Below, one piece after another: positions 36,954-44,496 of a stretch of DNA of 64,000 bases. The DNA is from Cernens ardua (GTDB lineage: Bacteria; Pseudomonadota; Gammaproteobacteria; Pseudomonadales; Halomonadaceae): the NCBI RefSeq assembly GCF_051251085.1, contig NZ_JBPCZH010000006.1, positions 1 through 64,000 of the forward strand. Direction: 5' to 3'. The position numbers were made by a program, and so were the translations under genes. A model generated the notes under the pieces. That model made no database searches. It worked only from the letters and a program-made list of their open reading frames with translations, and was not told the origin of the DNA. Every line of letters starts with the position of its first letter. The first letter of the stretch is position 1.

Positions 36954-38046
36954 GAGTAATACCTCTTGCTACAGATTGTGACAATGTTGGCAAGGCATTA
37001 CGCGGCACCTTCGACGTCAGTAACCCCATGACGGTAAGTAACATTGTCATATCATTCTGACGATCGGATTCCGTTTTCCACATCACTAGTGGCAGACGAC
37101 GAAAGAGCGTAATCAGGTAATTGAATATACTCATGCGATGCCGATAGGCTCCCTGATTTCCCCCGATACTAATGTAGAGAGACTTGATGGAATCTCCACT
37201 CAATCCCTCATCGATCATCTCAAGAATACGTTGCAAGAGGGCCGAAGCAGTGGGTTTATCATTAATCTGCATGAAAGAGATTAACTCATGACAGCCACGC
37301 CATGCATTTACCAGTCGAATAGACGTACTGATGACAAGAAAATCCAGCTGCTGGCTATATAACGCTTGTCGAGCACCCAACGACTGTTCACCGAGCCTGC
37401 GGTTGAGTTCGTGTCGGAGTTCTTTAAAGCCGGTGGGCAAACCGCTATCTCCCAAAAACTTTATCATCGCCCCCAAAAGATTTTTGGAGGAGGCATCCCC
37501 CCATAGCTTGTCATGGAAAAAACCACGAAGTTCCTGCTGCGAAGATGTTTGTGCATGATTCTCTACTAGATCATTGCACGAGACCTGCGAGCCATATTGA
37601 GAGAGAAGTAGACGCGAATAAGCCTGACGCTTTTTACGATCTTCTTCATCGCCCTCTTCTTGTGCAAGCACATCCGCCAGCAATGCGGCATCGCCACCCG
37701 TCTCTTCCAAAAGCTCATCAATACTGGCACCCGCACTGATTTTTATCTTCAGCTTGTTGGACAACGTTTTCAGATTACGAGAGCCCATGCGTCCCAATTG
37801 GATCCCACTGGTAGGGCCAAGAGAAAGGGGCTGATTGGAGGGAAGTATGTTGATATCGCGCTGTGCCAGGGAAGTGCGCGGAATACGACCGGGCTCGATG
37901 GCAGATTCGGCCTCCCACGCTCCGAGCAGGGCATTGCCCACCGCTTCGTCCTCTGGTAAAGCCGCGAGGGATTCCGACTCCACAAGACTGGTGTGGAGTG
38001 TAAGTACACTACTCAATGGCATTGGAGCAGATGAGAAAGAATCCAT
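36946..38046 (-). CDS. hrpJ: HrpJ (SctW) gatekeeper protein
   Basis: A 366-residue soluble helical protein of the HrpJ/YopN-TyeA class that controls the order of substrate export and is itself secreted. It shows the typical middle motif of the class (ISAGASIDELLEETGGDAALLADVL, excerpt up to 20 shown in part) and a TyeA-like C-terminus. It is the first gene of the long apparatus operon, with a hrp box 41 bases upstream, and overlaps hrcV by eight bases. Confidence 0.88.
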   Translation of the reverse strand: MDSFSSAPMPLSSVLTLHTSLVESESLAALPEDEAVGNALLGAWEAESAIEPGRIPRTSLAQRDINILPSNQPLSLGPTSGIQLGRMGSRNLKTLSNKLKIKISAGASIDELLEETGGDAALLADVLAQEEGDEEDRKKRQAYSRLLLSQYGSQVSCNDLVENHAQTSSQQELRGFFHDKLWGDASSKNLLGAMIKFLGDSGLPTGFKELRHELNRRLGEQSLGARQALYSQQLDFLVISTSIRLVNAWRGCHELISFMQINDKPTASALLQRILEMIDEGLSGDSIKSLYISIGGNQGAYRHRMSIFNYLITLFRRLPLVMWKTESDRQNDMTMLLTVMGLLTSKVPRNALPTLSQSVARGITHG

Positions 38047-38086
38047 GGCAACACCTTCGATTAAATCGATCAGGCTTAAATAGATG

Positions 38087-38115
38087 TTAGTGCCTCTGAT
38101 CGGAAGAACGGTTCC
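38087..38115 (-). promoter_or_regulatory. Candidate hrp box of the hrpJ operon
   Basis: Read on the minus strand: GGAACC (38115-38110), 16 bases, GCACTAA (38093-38087). Only the first base of the second element departs from CCACNNA. It lies in the gap between hrpE and hrpJ, with a leader of about 35 bases. Confidence 0.78.
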
Positions 38116-38204
38116 ATCCTATTAATACTTTTTGTCTTTTTTATGACGTCCTACTTAAAACCATACAGAAATCCAGCATCTTTCCAACCATATCGACTCC
38201 TCAT

Positions 38205-38798
38205 TCACTCCTGCACATTGGCAGTCTGGATACTTGCCAAAACAGCGTCGCAGAATGCTTTCCACGAAATATCCACTTGCCCAAAATCCGTCGCCATTCT
38301 TAATGCGTCGACCGACAACGAATCATCCTCGGCAACTGAAAAAAGATGGCTGCCTATTTTCCTGACAACCTCATTGACGTCACTATAAACCGTCGGGTGG
38401 CAGTAAAGAACCAGATCGGCAGAGGGGACATGCCTGGATGACAACTCCCTGATCATGGAAAGCATACGTGTCGGCATATCAACATCACGCATAAGCTGGC
38501 TCAGAACAGTAATCACCACGTCGGTTGCATACTGTTCAACATTCGCGACAATGTTGACCTGCTGATTTTTCAGCGATTGCATGACATTGATCACCTGTCG
38601 GGAAAACACCTGCTCGAATTCCTCATGCAATCGATCACTTTCAGCCTTTGCTGTAGCGAGTATCTGCTCTGCCTCTTCTTGTGCTGACTGGCGAATATCT
38701 TCCAGAACACCGCTCTCAAGAAGATCTTCACGCCTTATATAAGCAGGAACAAGCCCGTCACCAGAAGGGGAGAGATTCAAATGTCTTTTAACAAACAT
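38205..38798 (-). CDS. hrpE: HrpE (SctL) ATPase stator
   Basis: A 197-residue FliH/YscL-type protein that holds the HrcN ATPase to the sorting platform and restrains it. It begins with a short conserved start (FVKRHLNLSP), has a charged coiled coil at 30-80 (SAQEEAEQILATAKAESDRL) and a globular C-terminus. It is the last gene of the hrpB-hrcJ-hrpD-hrpE unit, with 30 bases after hrpD. Confidence 0.88.
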   Translation of the reverse strand: MFVKRHLNLSPSGDGLVPAYIRREDLLESGVLEDIRQSAQEEAEQILATAKAESDRLHEEFEQVFSRQVINVMQSLKNQQVNIVANVEQYATDVVITVLSQLMRDVDMPTRMLSMIRELSSRHVPSADLVLYCHPTVYSDVNEVVRKIGSHLFSVAEDDSLSVDALRMATDFGQVDISWKAFCDAVLASIQTANVQE

Positions 38799-38828
38799 AT
38801 ATATCCATGATCATGAATAGGCAGGCGG

Positions 38829-39362
38829 TCATTCTGTACCCAATACACGCCAGATCAATGATTCCCAAAAAATACGCAATTGCCTTTTGCTCGGTTCTTC
38901 TGCAGGAACGAGAGACTCCAGAGACGCAACATGCTCACGAGGAAGAACAAGCCGAACACGCTCCCAGGCAGGCTCATTCAACCATAACTTCAGCAGAAAG
39001 AAAGGATCATCCCCTTCATTCAACCAGCGCCCGGGTCTAACCCCCTTGGCAAAACGCTCACACCAGATACGTTGCCCCTCGGACAGAGGGGAGGGTTTGG
39101 AGGGAGAACATACCGCCAAACTCAGGTGGTGTAGATGTGTCCACTCTTCTGAATTCATATTGACCAAACGCAATACCAGATTATTGGGTTGGTCAGGAAA
39201 GTAGGGTGTAATGTCAAATGCGCGAAGAAAGCTGTTCGGACTCACCGTACGCAGAGTTTCCAACTGAGCCGCATCCAGAGCTTTGAGCAAGGGAGGCCAC
39301 CACTCCTCCAGCGCCTTCTCCCATGGGGTCGCCCACCAATTGATCCAGTCCAGTTCACGCAT
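38829..39362 (-). CDS. hrpD: HrpD (SctK)-like sorting platform protein
   Basis: A 177-residue soluble protein, Trp-rich (INWWATPWEKALEEWWPPLL). HrpD/YscK proteins link the sorting platform to the membrane ring. Sequence conservation in this family is weak; the position between hrcJ and hrpE, exactly as in Pseudomonas syringae, is the main evidence. Confidence 0.8.
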   Translation of the reverse strand: MRELDWINWWATPWEKALEEWWPPLLKALDAAQLETLRTVSPNSFLRAFDITPYFPDQPNNLVLRLVNMNSEEWTHLHHLSLAVCSPSKPSPLSEGQRIWCERFAKGVRPGRWLNEGDDPFFLLKLWLNEPAWERVRLVLPREHVASLESLVPAEEPSKRQLRIFWESLIWRVLGTE

Positions 39363-39443
39363 TGCCTTCCATAGACCTCATTTTGCCCGGAAAATTACCC
39401 GCCTCTTTATTTCACTCATCTTTAACCTGAACAGTGTATGGCA

Positions 39444-40172
39444 CTAGAACGTCAATACGCTCACTATGACCACAATTGCTATTACCACACCCAATCCTAC
39501 CCACAACCAGATACTTCCATGACCATGAGCCGGCGGTGCATGCACAGATGCGTTACTGTTTTTTTCCTGTTGATTCAATATTGAAATCGGATCAGCCTTG
39601 ACAAACACGACCGAAAGATTGCGATTTCCATCAGAAATTCCGGGAATGCTGGTAGCCACCAATTGTAAAATCTGAGGGCGGAGTACATCAGGATCCAGGG
39701 GCGAACGATACTTTATAAACACTGAAGCTGAGGCGGGTTCAATAGGTTGACCGGGAGCCGCCTGTTGAGGAAGAACAACCTGTACACGGGCCGTAACAAC
39801 ACCATCAATCTGATCCAGTGTTGATTCCAGCTGCTGTGAAAGTGCGTATATGTAACGCGCCTTTTCATCGAAAGGCGTCGACATGATGCCATCCTGCTGG
39901 AACATGCTACCCAGATCTACGGATTCTTTTCTGGGCAATCCATAGGCATTGAGTATTTGAACCGCCTGTTGAACACTGCCCGAAGGAATGGTTACCGCGA
40001 TGCTACTTCCCTGTTGCTCACGCTCAGCATTGATGCCATGGCTTTCAAGCGCGGCAACGATGTCGTTGGCATTGTTTTCGTCCAGATGGCTATAGAGCGG
40101 ATAACGTCCACTGCAAGCAGACAAGCCTGCCAGCAACAGGAATGACAGCACATACAGAAACAACTTCCTCAT
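39444..40172 (-). CDS. hrcJ: HrcJ (SctJ) inner membrane ring lipoprotein
   Basis: A 242-residue lipoprotein of the YscJ/FliF family. The lipobox LSAC puts the lipidated cysteine at residue 20. Ring-building motifs DIVAALESHGINAE and GDNLAR-like SASVFIKY are in the mature part, and a C-terminal membrane segment (IWLWVGLGVVIAIVVIVSVL) ends it. The ATG at 40172 gives a normal signal peptide; a GTG at 40181 is in frame. It forms the inner ring with HrpQ. Confidence 0.93.
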   Translation of the reverse strand: MRKLFLYVLSFLLLAGLSACSGRYPLYSHLDENNANDIVAALESHGINAEREQQGSSIAVTIPSGSVQQAVQILNAYGLPRKESVDLGSMFQQDGIMSTPFDEKARYIYALSQQLESTLDQIDGVVTARVQVVLPQQAAPGQPIEPASASVFIKYRSPLDPDVLRPQILQLVATSIPGISDGNRNLSVVFVKADPISILNQQEKNSNASVHAPPAHGHGSIWLWVGLGVVIAIVVIVSVLTF

Positions 40173-40188
40173 CCTGCACACCGCTCCA

Positions 40189-40599
40189 TTACTGCATATT
40201 GGTCAGTTTATCGATGCCCTTCACGCCATCGCCTACCATTTTGGCCAATAACCGTGATTGCAGATCAAATGAAGAGACTTTACGCATGCTATCGACAATC
40301 TGAGCCGGGGTAGTGCCTAGTGACGCCTTTTGCAAGCTGGCTTCTGCTTCTTTGGAGGAATCATTAAAGGAGTCCAGCATGGCAGTGATCGCATTGCCTT
40401 TGCCAGTACCAGAAACAGACGGAGTGGCAGCACTCTCTTGTGGAGAAAGAGGACCGTCCAATTGTTGCTTGAAAAAATCAACATCACTGGAAGCGGGCGC
40501 CAAGGGGCGTCCATCCATCCCCTCTTCCACCACATCACTTAATTGTGACTGAGGGTTGATGCCTTGTGTCAATGCTGCATCCAATGGATTAATAGCCAT
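40189..40599 (-). CDS. hrpB: HrpB (SctI)-like inner rod protein
   Basis: A 136-residue protein in the hrpB place, directly upstream of hrcJ. The C-terminal part SSFDLQSRLLAKMVGDGVKGIDKL has the helical pattern of inner rod proteins (short excerpt). GGAG six bases upstream makes the ATG at 40599 the likely start; the frame is open to 40629. The rod joins the export gate to the needle or pilus. Confidence 0.82.
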   Translation of the reverse strand: MAINPLDAALTQGINPQSQLSDVVEEGMDGRPLAPASSDVDFFKQQLDGPLSPQESAATPSVSGTGKGNAITAMLDSFNDSSKEAEASLQKASLGTTPAQIVDSMRKVSSFDLQSRLLAKMVGDGVKGIDKLTNMQ

Positions 40600-40688
40600 A
40601 ATTACTCCAGAAAGTGAAAAAGCCGCCATCGAAGAATCGATAGCGACCCAAAGCCAATTATCCGACTGACAATAGCATCGTCAGTGAA

Positions 40689-40898
40689 TTAGTAGCTGAT
40701 ACTCTGGTCAGCTTTAGTGACAGCACTAAACGCCTTGTTATTATCAGTCATTTGTTCGGTCATAATGGCTTGTTCAGCCTGCTGCTTCTGTAGCTGAGCA
40801 GAATTTTGAGCCTGCTCGATCGTGGTAGCTTCGTTCTCTTGCTGAATACCCTGGAGGGCCGCTTTAAATCCAGCACCGGTTGCAGATACGTCTGACAT
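40689..40898 (-). CDS. HrpA-like pilin/needle candidate, copy 1
   Basis: A 69-residue Gln/Ala-rich helical protein without Cys, Trp or a signal peptide. Its size, its place 90 bases upstream of hrpB and its composition suit the Hrp pilus/needle subunit (HrpA/SctF). The ribosome site AGGAG lies eight bases before the ATG. The encoded protein is identical to that at 41785-41994, although the two genes differ at about 18 bases, all synonymous. The pilin call is inferred, since pilin sequences diverge fast. Confidence 0.68.
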   Translation of the reverse strand: MSDVSATGAGFKAALQGIQQENEATTIEQAQNSAQLQKQQAEQAIMTEQMTDNNKAFSAVTKADQSISY

Positions 40899-41106
40899 AG
40901 TTATTACTCCTGTTTATATCAACACATTAAGAACTTGACAGGAACTGATAGCACATTAGCAAGCCTGTCCATGTAATAAAACCCAAATAAGACCAAATGC
41001 AAGTCATCAGCAAATTCGGGAAATATTAATCGTTCACTTCACCACTCATCACACACATCGCAGCATATTATTGCGAAAATACTAACGTACCGCGATTGCA
41101 CTTCTA

Positions 41107-41613
41107 TTACTCACCCTTGTGAAAAGCTGACAGCAATTGGTCCAGGTTGGCTTCACTAGAGATTTCATTAGAATGCCCTGGAGCAATATCATCACGAAAA
41201 GCTGTCAACAACTGATCCAGGTTAGCTTGACTGGAGATTTCATTAGAATGCCCTGGGGCAATATCACCACGAACAGATTCAGCAAGTGGCGCTAGTGACG
41301 GCTCCTTGAGCTCGGGAAACCTGGGAAACGGCTGTGCTGACACATCGACCGGCCCCTTCGCCTGCAAATGGGGCGGTTTCATTGTTCCAACTAAACTGGA
41401 AAGATCCGGAGATGCATGTTTATCTTTTTTATCATCGCTGGCTGAAGTTAAATATGAGATGGTATCGCCTATGATATCTGCTCGACTATCGCCTTTGTAG
41501 ATTCTGTAGGCATCATTGATAACATTATACCTGTTGGCCTCATCTCCACCAGAGAACCCATAATGCTGACTGAATTTGTGGAGAAGTTCCCCCATCCCTG
41601 CAGGAATTTTCAT
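41107..41613 (-). CDS. Unknown protein with a two-unit C-terminal repeat, between the pilin copies
   Basis: A 168-residue acidic protein that I do not recognise. The N-terminal 50 residues look globular (MGELLHKFSQHYGFSGG), the middle is Pro-rich, and the end is two nearly identical 25-residue repeats containing DIAPGHSNEISS and NLDQLL. AGGTGA lies upstream of the ATG. There is no signal peptide. Its place between the two pilin-like genes, inside the island, suggests a type III secreted protein or a pilus accessory; nothing in the sequence proves it. Confidence 0.6.
   Translation of the reverse strand: MKIPAGMGELLHKFSQHYGFSGGDEANRYNVINDAYRIYKGDSRADIIGDTISYLTSASDDKKDKHASPDLSSLVGTMKPPHLQAKGPVDVSAQPFPRFPELKEPSLAPLAESVRGDIAPGHSNEISSQANLDQLLTAFRDDIAPGHSNEISSEANLDQLLSAFHKGE
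41121..41270. repeat. Tandem 75-bp duplication inside the 41107 gene
   Basis: Two direct units, 41121-41195 and 41196-41270, are nearly identical and in frame, producing the duplicated 25-residue segment. The few differences suggest a fairly recent duplication. Confidence 0.85.
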
Positions 41614-41690
41614 TACATTTCACCTAAGCATTTGAAATGATTGGCACCCACTATTTCTTACCCAAAACAAACACTCAGTTAGCTGCAACC

Positions 41691-41762
41691 GGGTCTACAG
41701 AGGCACTTTCATTCGCAATGAATCTTAAATCAACCCACTGCGAGCACCACCCAAGTAGACCC
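41691..41762. repeat. 8-bp inverted repeat between 41107 gene and pilin copy 2
   Basis: GGGTCTAC at 41691-41698 and GTAGACCC at 41755-41762 are perfect inverted copies, 56 bases apart, in the 171-base gap upstream of the 41107 gene. This could be an RNA stem or an operator pair. Confidence 0.35.
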
Positions 41763-41784
41763 AGGATATGTAGCGGAGCCGAGT

Positions 41785-41994
41785 TTAGTAACTGATGCTT
41801 TGGTCAGCTTTAGTGACAGCACTAAACGCTTTGTTGTTATCGGTCATTTGTTCAGTCATGATGGCCTGCTCAGCCTGCTGCTTCTGCAGCTGAGCAGAGT
41901 TTTGAGCCTGCTCGATTGTGGTGGCTTCGTTCTCTTGCTGAATGCCCTGAAGGGCCGCTTTAAATCCAGCACCAGTTGCAGATACGTCTGACAT
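41785..41994 (-). CDS. HrpA-like pilin/needle candidate, copy 2
   Basis: Encodes exactly the same 69 residues as copy 1 at 40689-40898, with about 18 synonymous differences. The ribosome site AGGAG and the bases around it are also shared, so the duplicated unit included the translation signals. No hrp box is found directly upstream; a small hairpin (TGGGTT/AACCCA at 42024-42039) lies between it and the upstream gene, whose hrp boxes may drive both. Confidence 0.68.
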   Translation of the reverse strand: MSDVSATGAGFKAALQGIQQENEATTIEQAQNSAQLQKQQAEQAIMTEQMTDNNKAFSAVTKADQSISY

Positions 41995-42102
41995 GATCGT
42001 TACTCCTGTTTAAGATGATATAATGGGTTTATTAACCCAGCACTCAACGAACGTTATCTTCAATTACACTTTTATACCCAATCAACTGAAAACAAATTAT
42101 AT

Positions 42103-43197
42103 TCAGACTTCAGTTGAAGTAGTGGTAGTCGTGGTGGTTGTGGTAGTCGTGGTGGTTGAACTCTGACCACCATTGGTGGCCAACAATGGCTCATGAGGCG
42201 CTCCACCAAGATTCGGCCCAATAACAGGACCGGGGCCTTGTGGACCATTCAATATTCCTGCCAGCCCACCCTCGTTATGATGCGGCTGATTCAATAATGG
42301 CAAGTTTGAATCAATATCTTTGGGGACACCAAATGAACCAGAATTCGCTGGAATATTAATTATGCCCTGCGCCTCTGGATTATTCTGGATCGGCAAAGAG
42401 GCCAGCCCGTCAGTCTGAGAGAGCTGCTGATTGGAGGAATCCGTATTTGCTGAGGCCTTGTCAGCATTATTAGAGTCACCAAAAAGTGCCTCCAAAGCAG
42501 TGATATCACTTAGAATCTTGCCAACAGTATCTTGATTATCAGCGGTTCCGCCTGCAGACTGACTGGAATTACCAGAGTTACCAGCTGCATCATTTGACGA
42601 CCCATTCGAGGAAGTGCTGTCTGTAGCAGAATTACCATCGAGAAAATCACGAATTTCATTCACTGCATTGATAGCAGACCCAACCGTATCGGCAGCATCT
42701 CCTACCTCTCCCCACCCTTTTTGAAGTGATCCGAAAAGCGCTCCCAGCCCAGAAAGAGAACCAGAACTATCTGAACCACTCTCTTCAGCACTTGAAGTAG
42801 GTGCTTCACTGGATCCATGAGTTGTTGAAGGTTTGCTACCACTCACTCCAGCGCCTTCCGATTCACTTTCACTGGCAGGTGAAGCACTAACCTCAACGCC
42901 ACTACCACTGGCTTTCGGCTCTTCTGCCTCTGGCTCTGCTTTCGTTTTTGGAAGCGCCTCTGGTTCATCAGCATGATGATGGTGATGAACATGAAAATGA
43001 TAATGTTCAATTGTCACGATGGAGTCCTCTCCGATGTTTAGAAATTGTTTTACATCAACAATAGGATCGTCATTAAAGCCTTCACTCGTATTATGTGAGT
43101 GCCATCTATCCAGATACGGTTCCATTCTTTTTGGCGTTACAATATGAACAGCTTTAACCAGGTTCGAATCAAGGCGGTCATATCCAACAATAACCAT
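42103..43197 (-). CDS. Candidate type III secreted Ser/Gly-rich protein with His and Thr tracts
   Basis: A low-complexity acidic protein rich in Ser, Gly, Asn and Thr, harpin-like, with a His cluster (HFHVHHHHH) and a C-terminal run of 13 threonines. No known domain is seen. Three starts compete. The frame is open to 43356; an ATG at 43197 has AAGGA upstream and a hrp box at 43225-43253; a GTG at 43017 has a strong AGGA and a second hrp box at 43096-43123. The region above 43197 also holds the opposite-strand hrp box of the 43488 gene, so coding there is unlikely. The product is 364 or 304 residues. Secretion is inferred from composition and promoters. Confidence 0.62.
   Translation of the reverse strand: MVIVGYDRLDSNLVKAVHIVTPKRMEPYLDRWHSHNTSEGFNDDPIVDVKQFLNIGEDSIVTIEHYHFHVHHHHHADEPEALPKTKAEPEAEEPKASGSGVEVSASPASESESEGAGVSGSKPSTTHGSSEAPTSSAEESGSDSSGSLSGLGALFGSLQKGWGEVGDAADTVGSAINAVNEIRDFLDGNSATDSTSSNGSSNDAAGNSGNSSQSAGGTADNQDTVGKILSDITALEALFGDSNNADKASANTDSSNQQLSQTDGLASLPIQNNPEAQGIINIPANSGSFGVPKDIDSNLPLLNQPHHNEGGLAGILNGPQGPGPVIGPNLGGAPHEPLLATNGGQSSTTTTTTTTTTTTTSTEV
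43096..43123 (-). promoter_or_regulatory. Candidate hrp box, inner, for the 42103 gene
   Basis: On the minus strand: GGAACC (43123-43118), 15 bases, GCACTCA (43102-43096). One mismatch to CCACNNA. If active, the gene would start at the GTG at 43017. Confidence 0.6.
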
Positions 43198-43224
43198 CCT
43201 ATCTTTTCCTTCACTCACACATGC

Positions 43225-43253
43225 TAAGTGACAGAAGAGCTCCTCACGGTTCC
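43225..43253 (-). promoter_or_regulatory. Candidate hrp box, outer, for the 42103 gene
   Basis: On the minus strand: GGAACC (43253-43248), 16 bases, TCACTTA (43231-43225). One mismatch to CCACNNA. It fits a start at the ATG at 43197. Confidence 0.65.
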
Positions 43254-43298
43254 ATTTTTTTTCGATAATTATTTTTCCTGCCTTTAATTCAATTGAAT

Positions 43299-43327
43299 GG
43301 AACCAATCTACAGAAAAACGCCACACA
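43299..43327 (+). promoter_or_regulatory. Perfect hrp box upstream of the 43488 gene
   Basis: GGAACC at 43299-43304, 16 bases, CCACACA at 43321-43327: a full match to the HrpL consensus GGAACC-N15/16-CCACNNA. It points to the 43488 gene, 161 bases away, and lies back to back with the minus-strand hrp box at 43225-43253. Confidence 0.85.
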
Positions 43328-43487
43328 TAAAACATCTCTACCCTGAGAGTCATCATACAAAACGTGAATAAGTCGCCCCTGCGGATGCTTACCTATCAGA
43401 TAAATGCATCTGTACTACATCGCATTCTTCGGCGTTATTCGTGATCACCGACTCTCTTATTTACAGTGATATTATGAGGAATGTGGT

Positions 43488-44354
43488 ATGGAAAAGATTG
43501 ATGGATCAGGGACTAATGTTGCCCAGGTACTCCAGCAACTGGAATCGATGTTGCAGCAAATCGAGCAGAAAATTGAAGGTACAGAACAGAGTGGTGGCAT
43601 TCAGGGTGGGAGTGCATCCAGCATGTTGCCTTCTTCGCCCGACTCCATCAACTTTGATTCCCGGCCAGCCCCCGAGTCGCCCTCATTAATAAATAAAACG
43701 GTATCCCCATCACCTACCACGGCATCTGCTGCATCGGCCGCTCCTGCAACAACCGCCAGCAATCAGACATCGCAAGGCAGTATCGGCTCGGGTCCCAATG
43801 TTATTCACATCAAGAATACGCAGGACCATGACATTACCATCGGCAAATTCAAGAATGGCGAATCCACGACCGACCCTTCCGCTAAAATCACCATCAAACC
43901 TGGCCAAACTGCCAGTGTTCATTATCAAAATGGTGAAGCGGGTGTCGTCAGCCAGGCGAGTGCAAACGGTAAATTCCTGCCGACTGCTAGTCGTCTCGAG
44001 TACGAAGCCGATGCCAACGGCAAAATGAAGTTCCCTGACGTGAGCTACATTGATGGACGTAATGCCTCCATCAAAATCAGCGATGGCAAGGGACTGAACA
44101 AGGGAGATAACACCAGCATAGCGGCTCAGGCGCCTTCGAATCTGGTGAGCCATGACTCGGCAGGAAATGCCACCATCGCCGGTTGGTACGATGGTTCCAC
44201 AGCGACGATGAAAGAAGCGGGTGATTTCCTTGAAAATAAATTGGGTATGAACGGTGCCTATATTCATCCCGACGATGATCGCAATAGTGCAGGCAATAAT
44301 CCGATGAGCGGGACAACATCCAATGAATTATATGCTTCTTTTGGTAATGCGTAA
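43488..44354 (+). CDS. Candidate type III effector with a thaumatin-like signature
   Basis: A 288-residue protein without signal peptide or Cys. The first 100 residues are Gln/Ser/Pro/Ala-rich with a short coiled coil (LQQLESMLQQIEQKIE), as in secreted Hrp proteins. From about residue 105 a beta-rich domain starts with VIHIKNTQDHDITIGKF and includes FPDVSYIDGRNASIKI, which resembles the DVSLVDGFN signature of thaumatin/osmotin-like folds. That domain call is an inference. GAGG lies seven bases before the ATG and a perfect hrp box lies upstream, which is strong evidence for membership in the HrpL regulon. Confidence 0.72.
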   Translation: MEKIDGSGTNVAQVLQQLESMLQQIEQKIEGTEQSGGIQGGSASSMLPSSPDSINFDSRPAPESPSLINKTVSPSPTTASAASAAPATTASNQTSQGSIGSGPNVIHIKNTQDHDITIGKFKNGESTTDPSAKITIKPGQTASVHYQNGEAGVVSQASANGKFLPTASRLEYEADANGKMKFPDVSYIDGRNASIKISDGKGLNKGDNTSIAAQAPSNLVSHDSAGNATIAGWYDGSTATMKEAGDFLENKLGMNGAYIHPDDDRNSAGNNPMSGTTSNELYASFGNA

Positions 44355-44496
44355 GGCAACTGGAATTGTTTAATAGCCCTATTTCAGTGACAAGCATATT
44401 AACCACGGTTTTACAGAATAATAACCCGACGATATTTACAACACGCCCGAGGGTGGCTCACTCGAGCGTAGGTATCCAGATTTCCGGAGATTTAAA

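Noticed and set aside
41255..41285. RGD tripeptide in the 41107 protein as an integrin-binding motif
   Set aside because: A tripeptide is common by chance and the second repeat has RDD; not reported as functional.
42115..42160. Short repeats of GTGGTAGTC type as a CRISPR or minisatellite array
   Set aside because: They are threonine codons of the 42103 protein; no spacer structure.
43198..43356. N-terminal extension of the 42103 gene
   Set aside because: The frame is open, but two hrp boxes facing opposite ways lie in or beside it, so it is more likely promoter DNA. Kept as a question in the findings.
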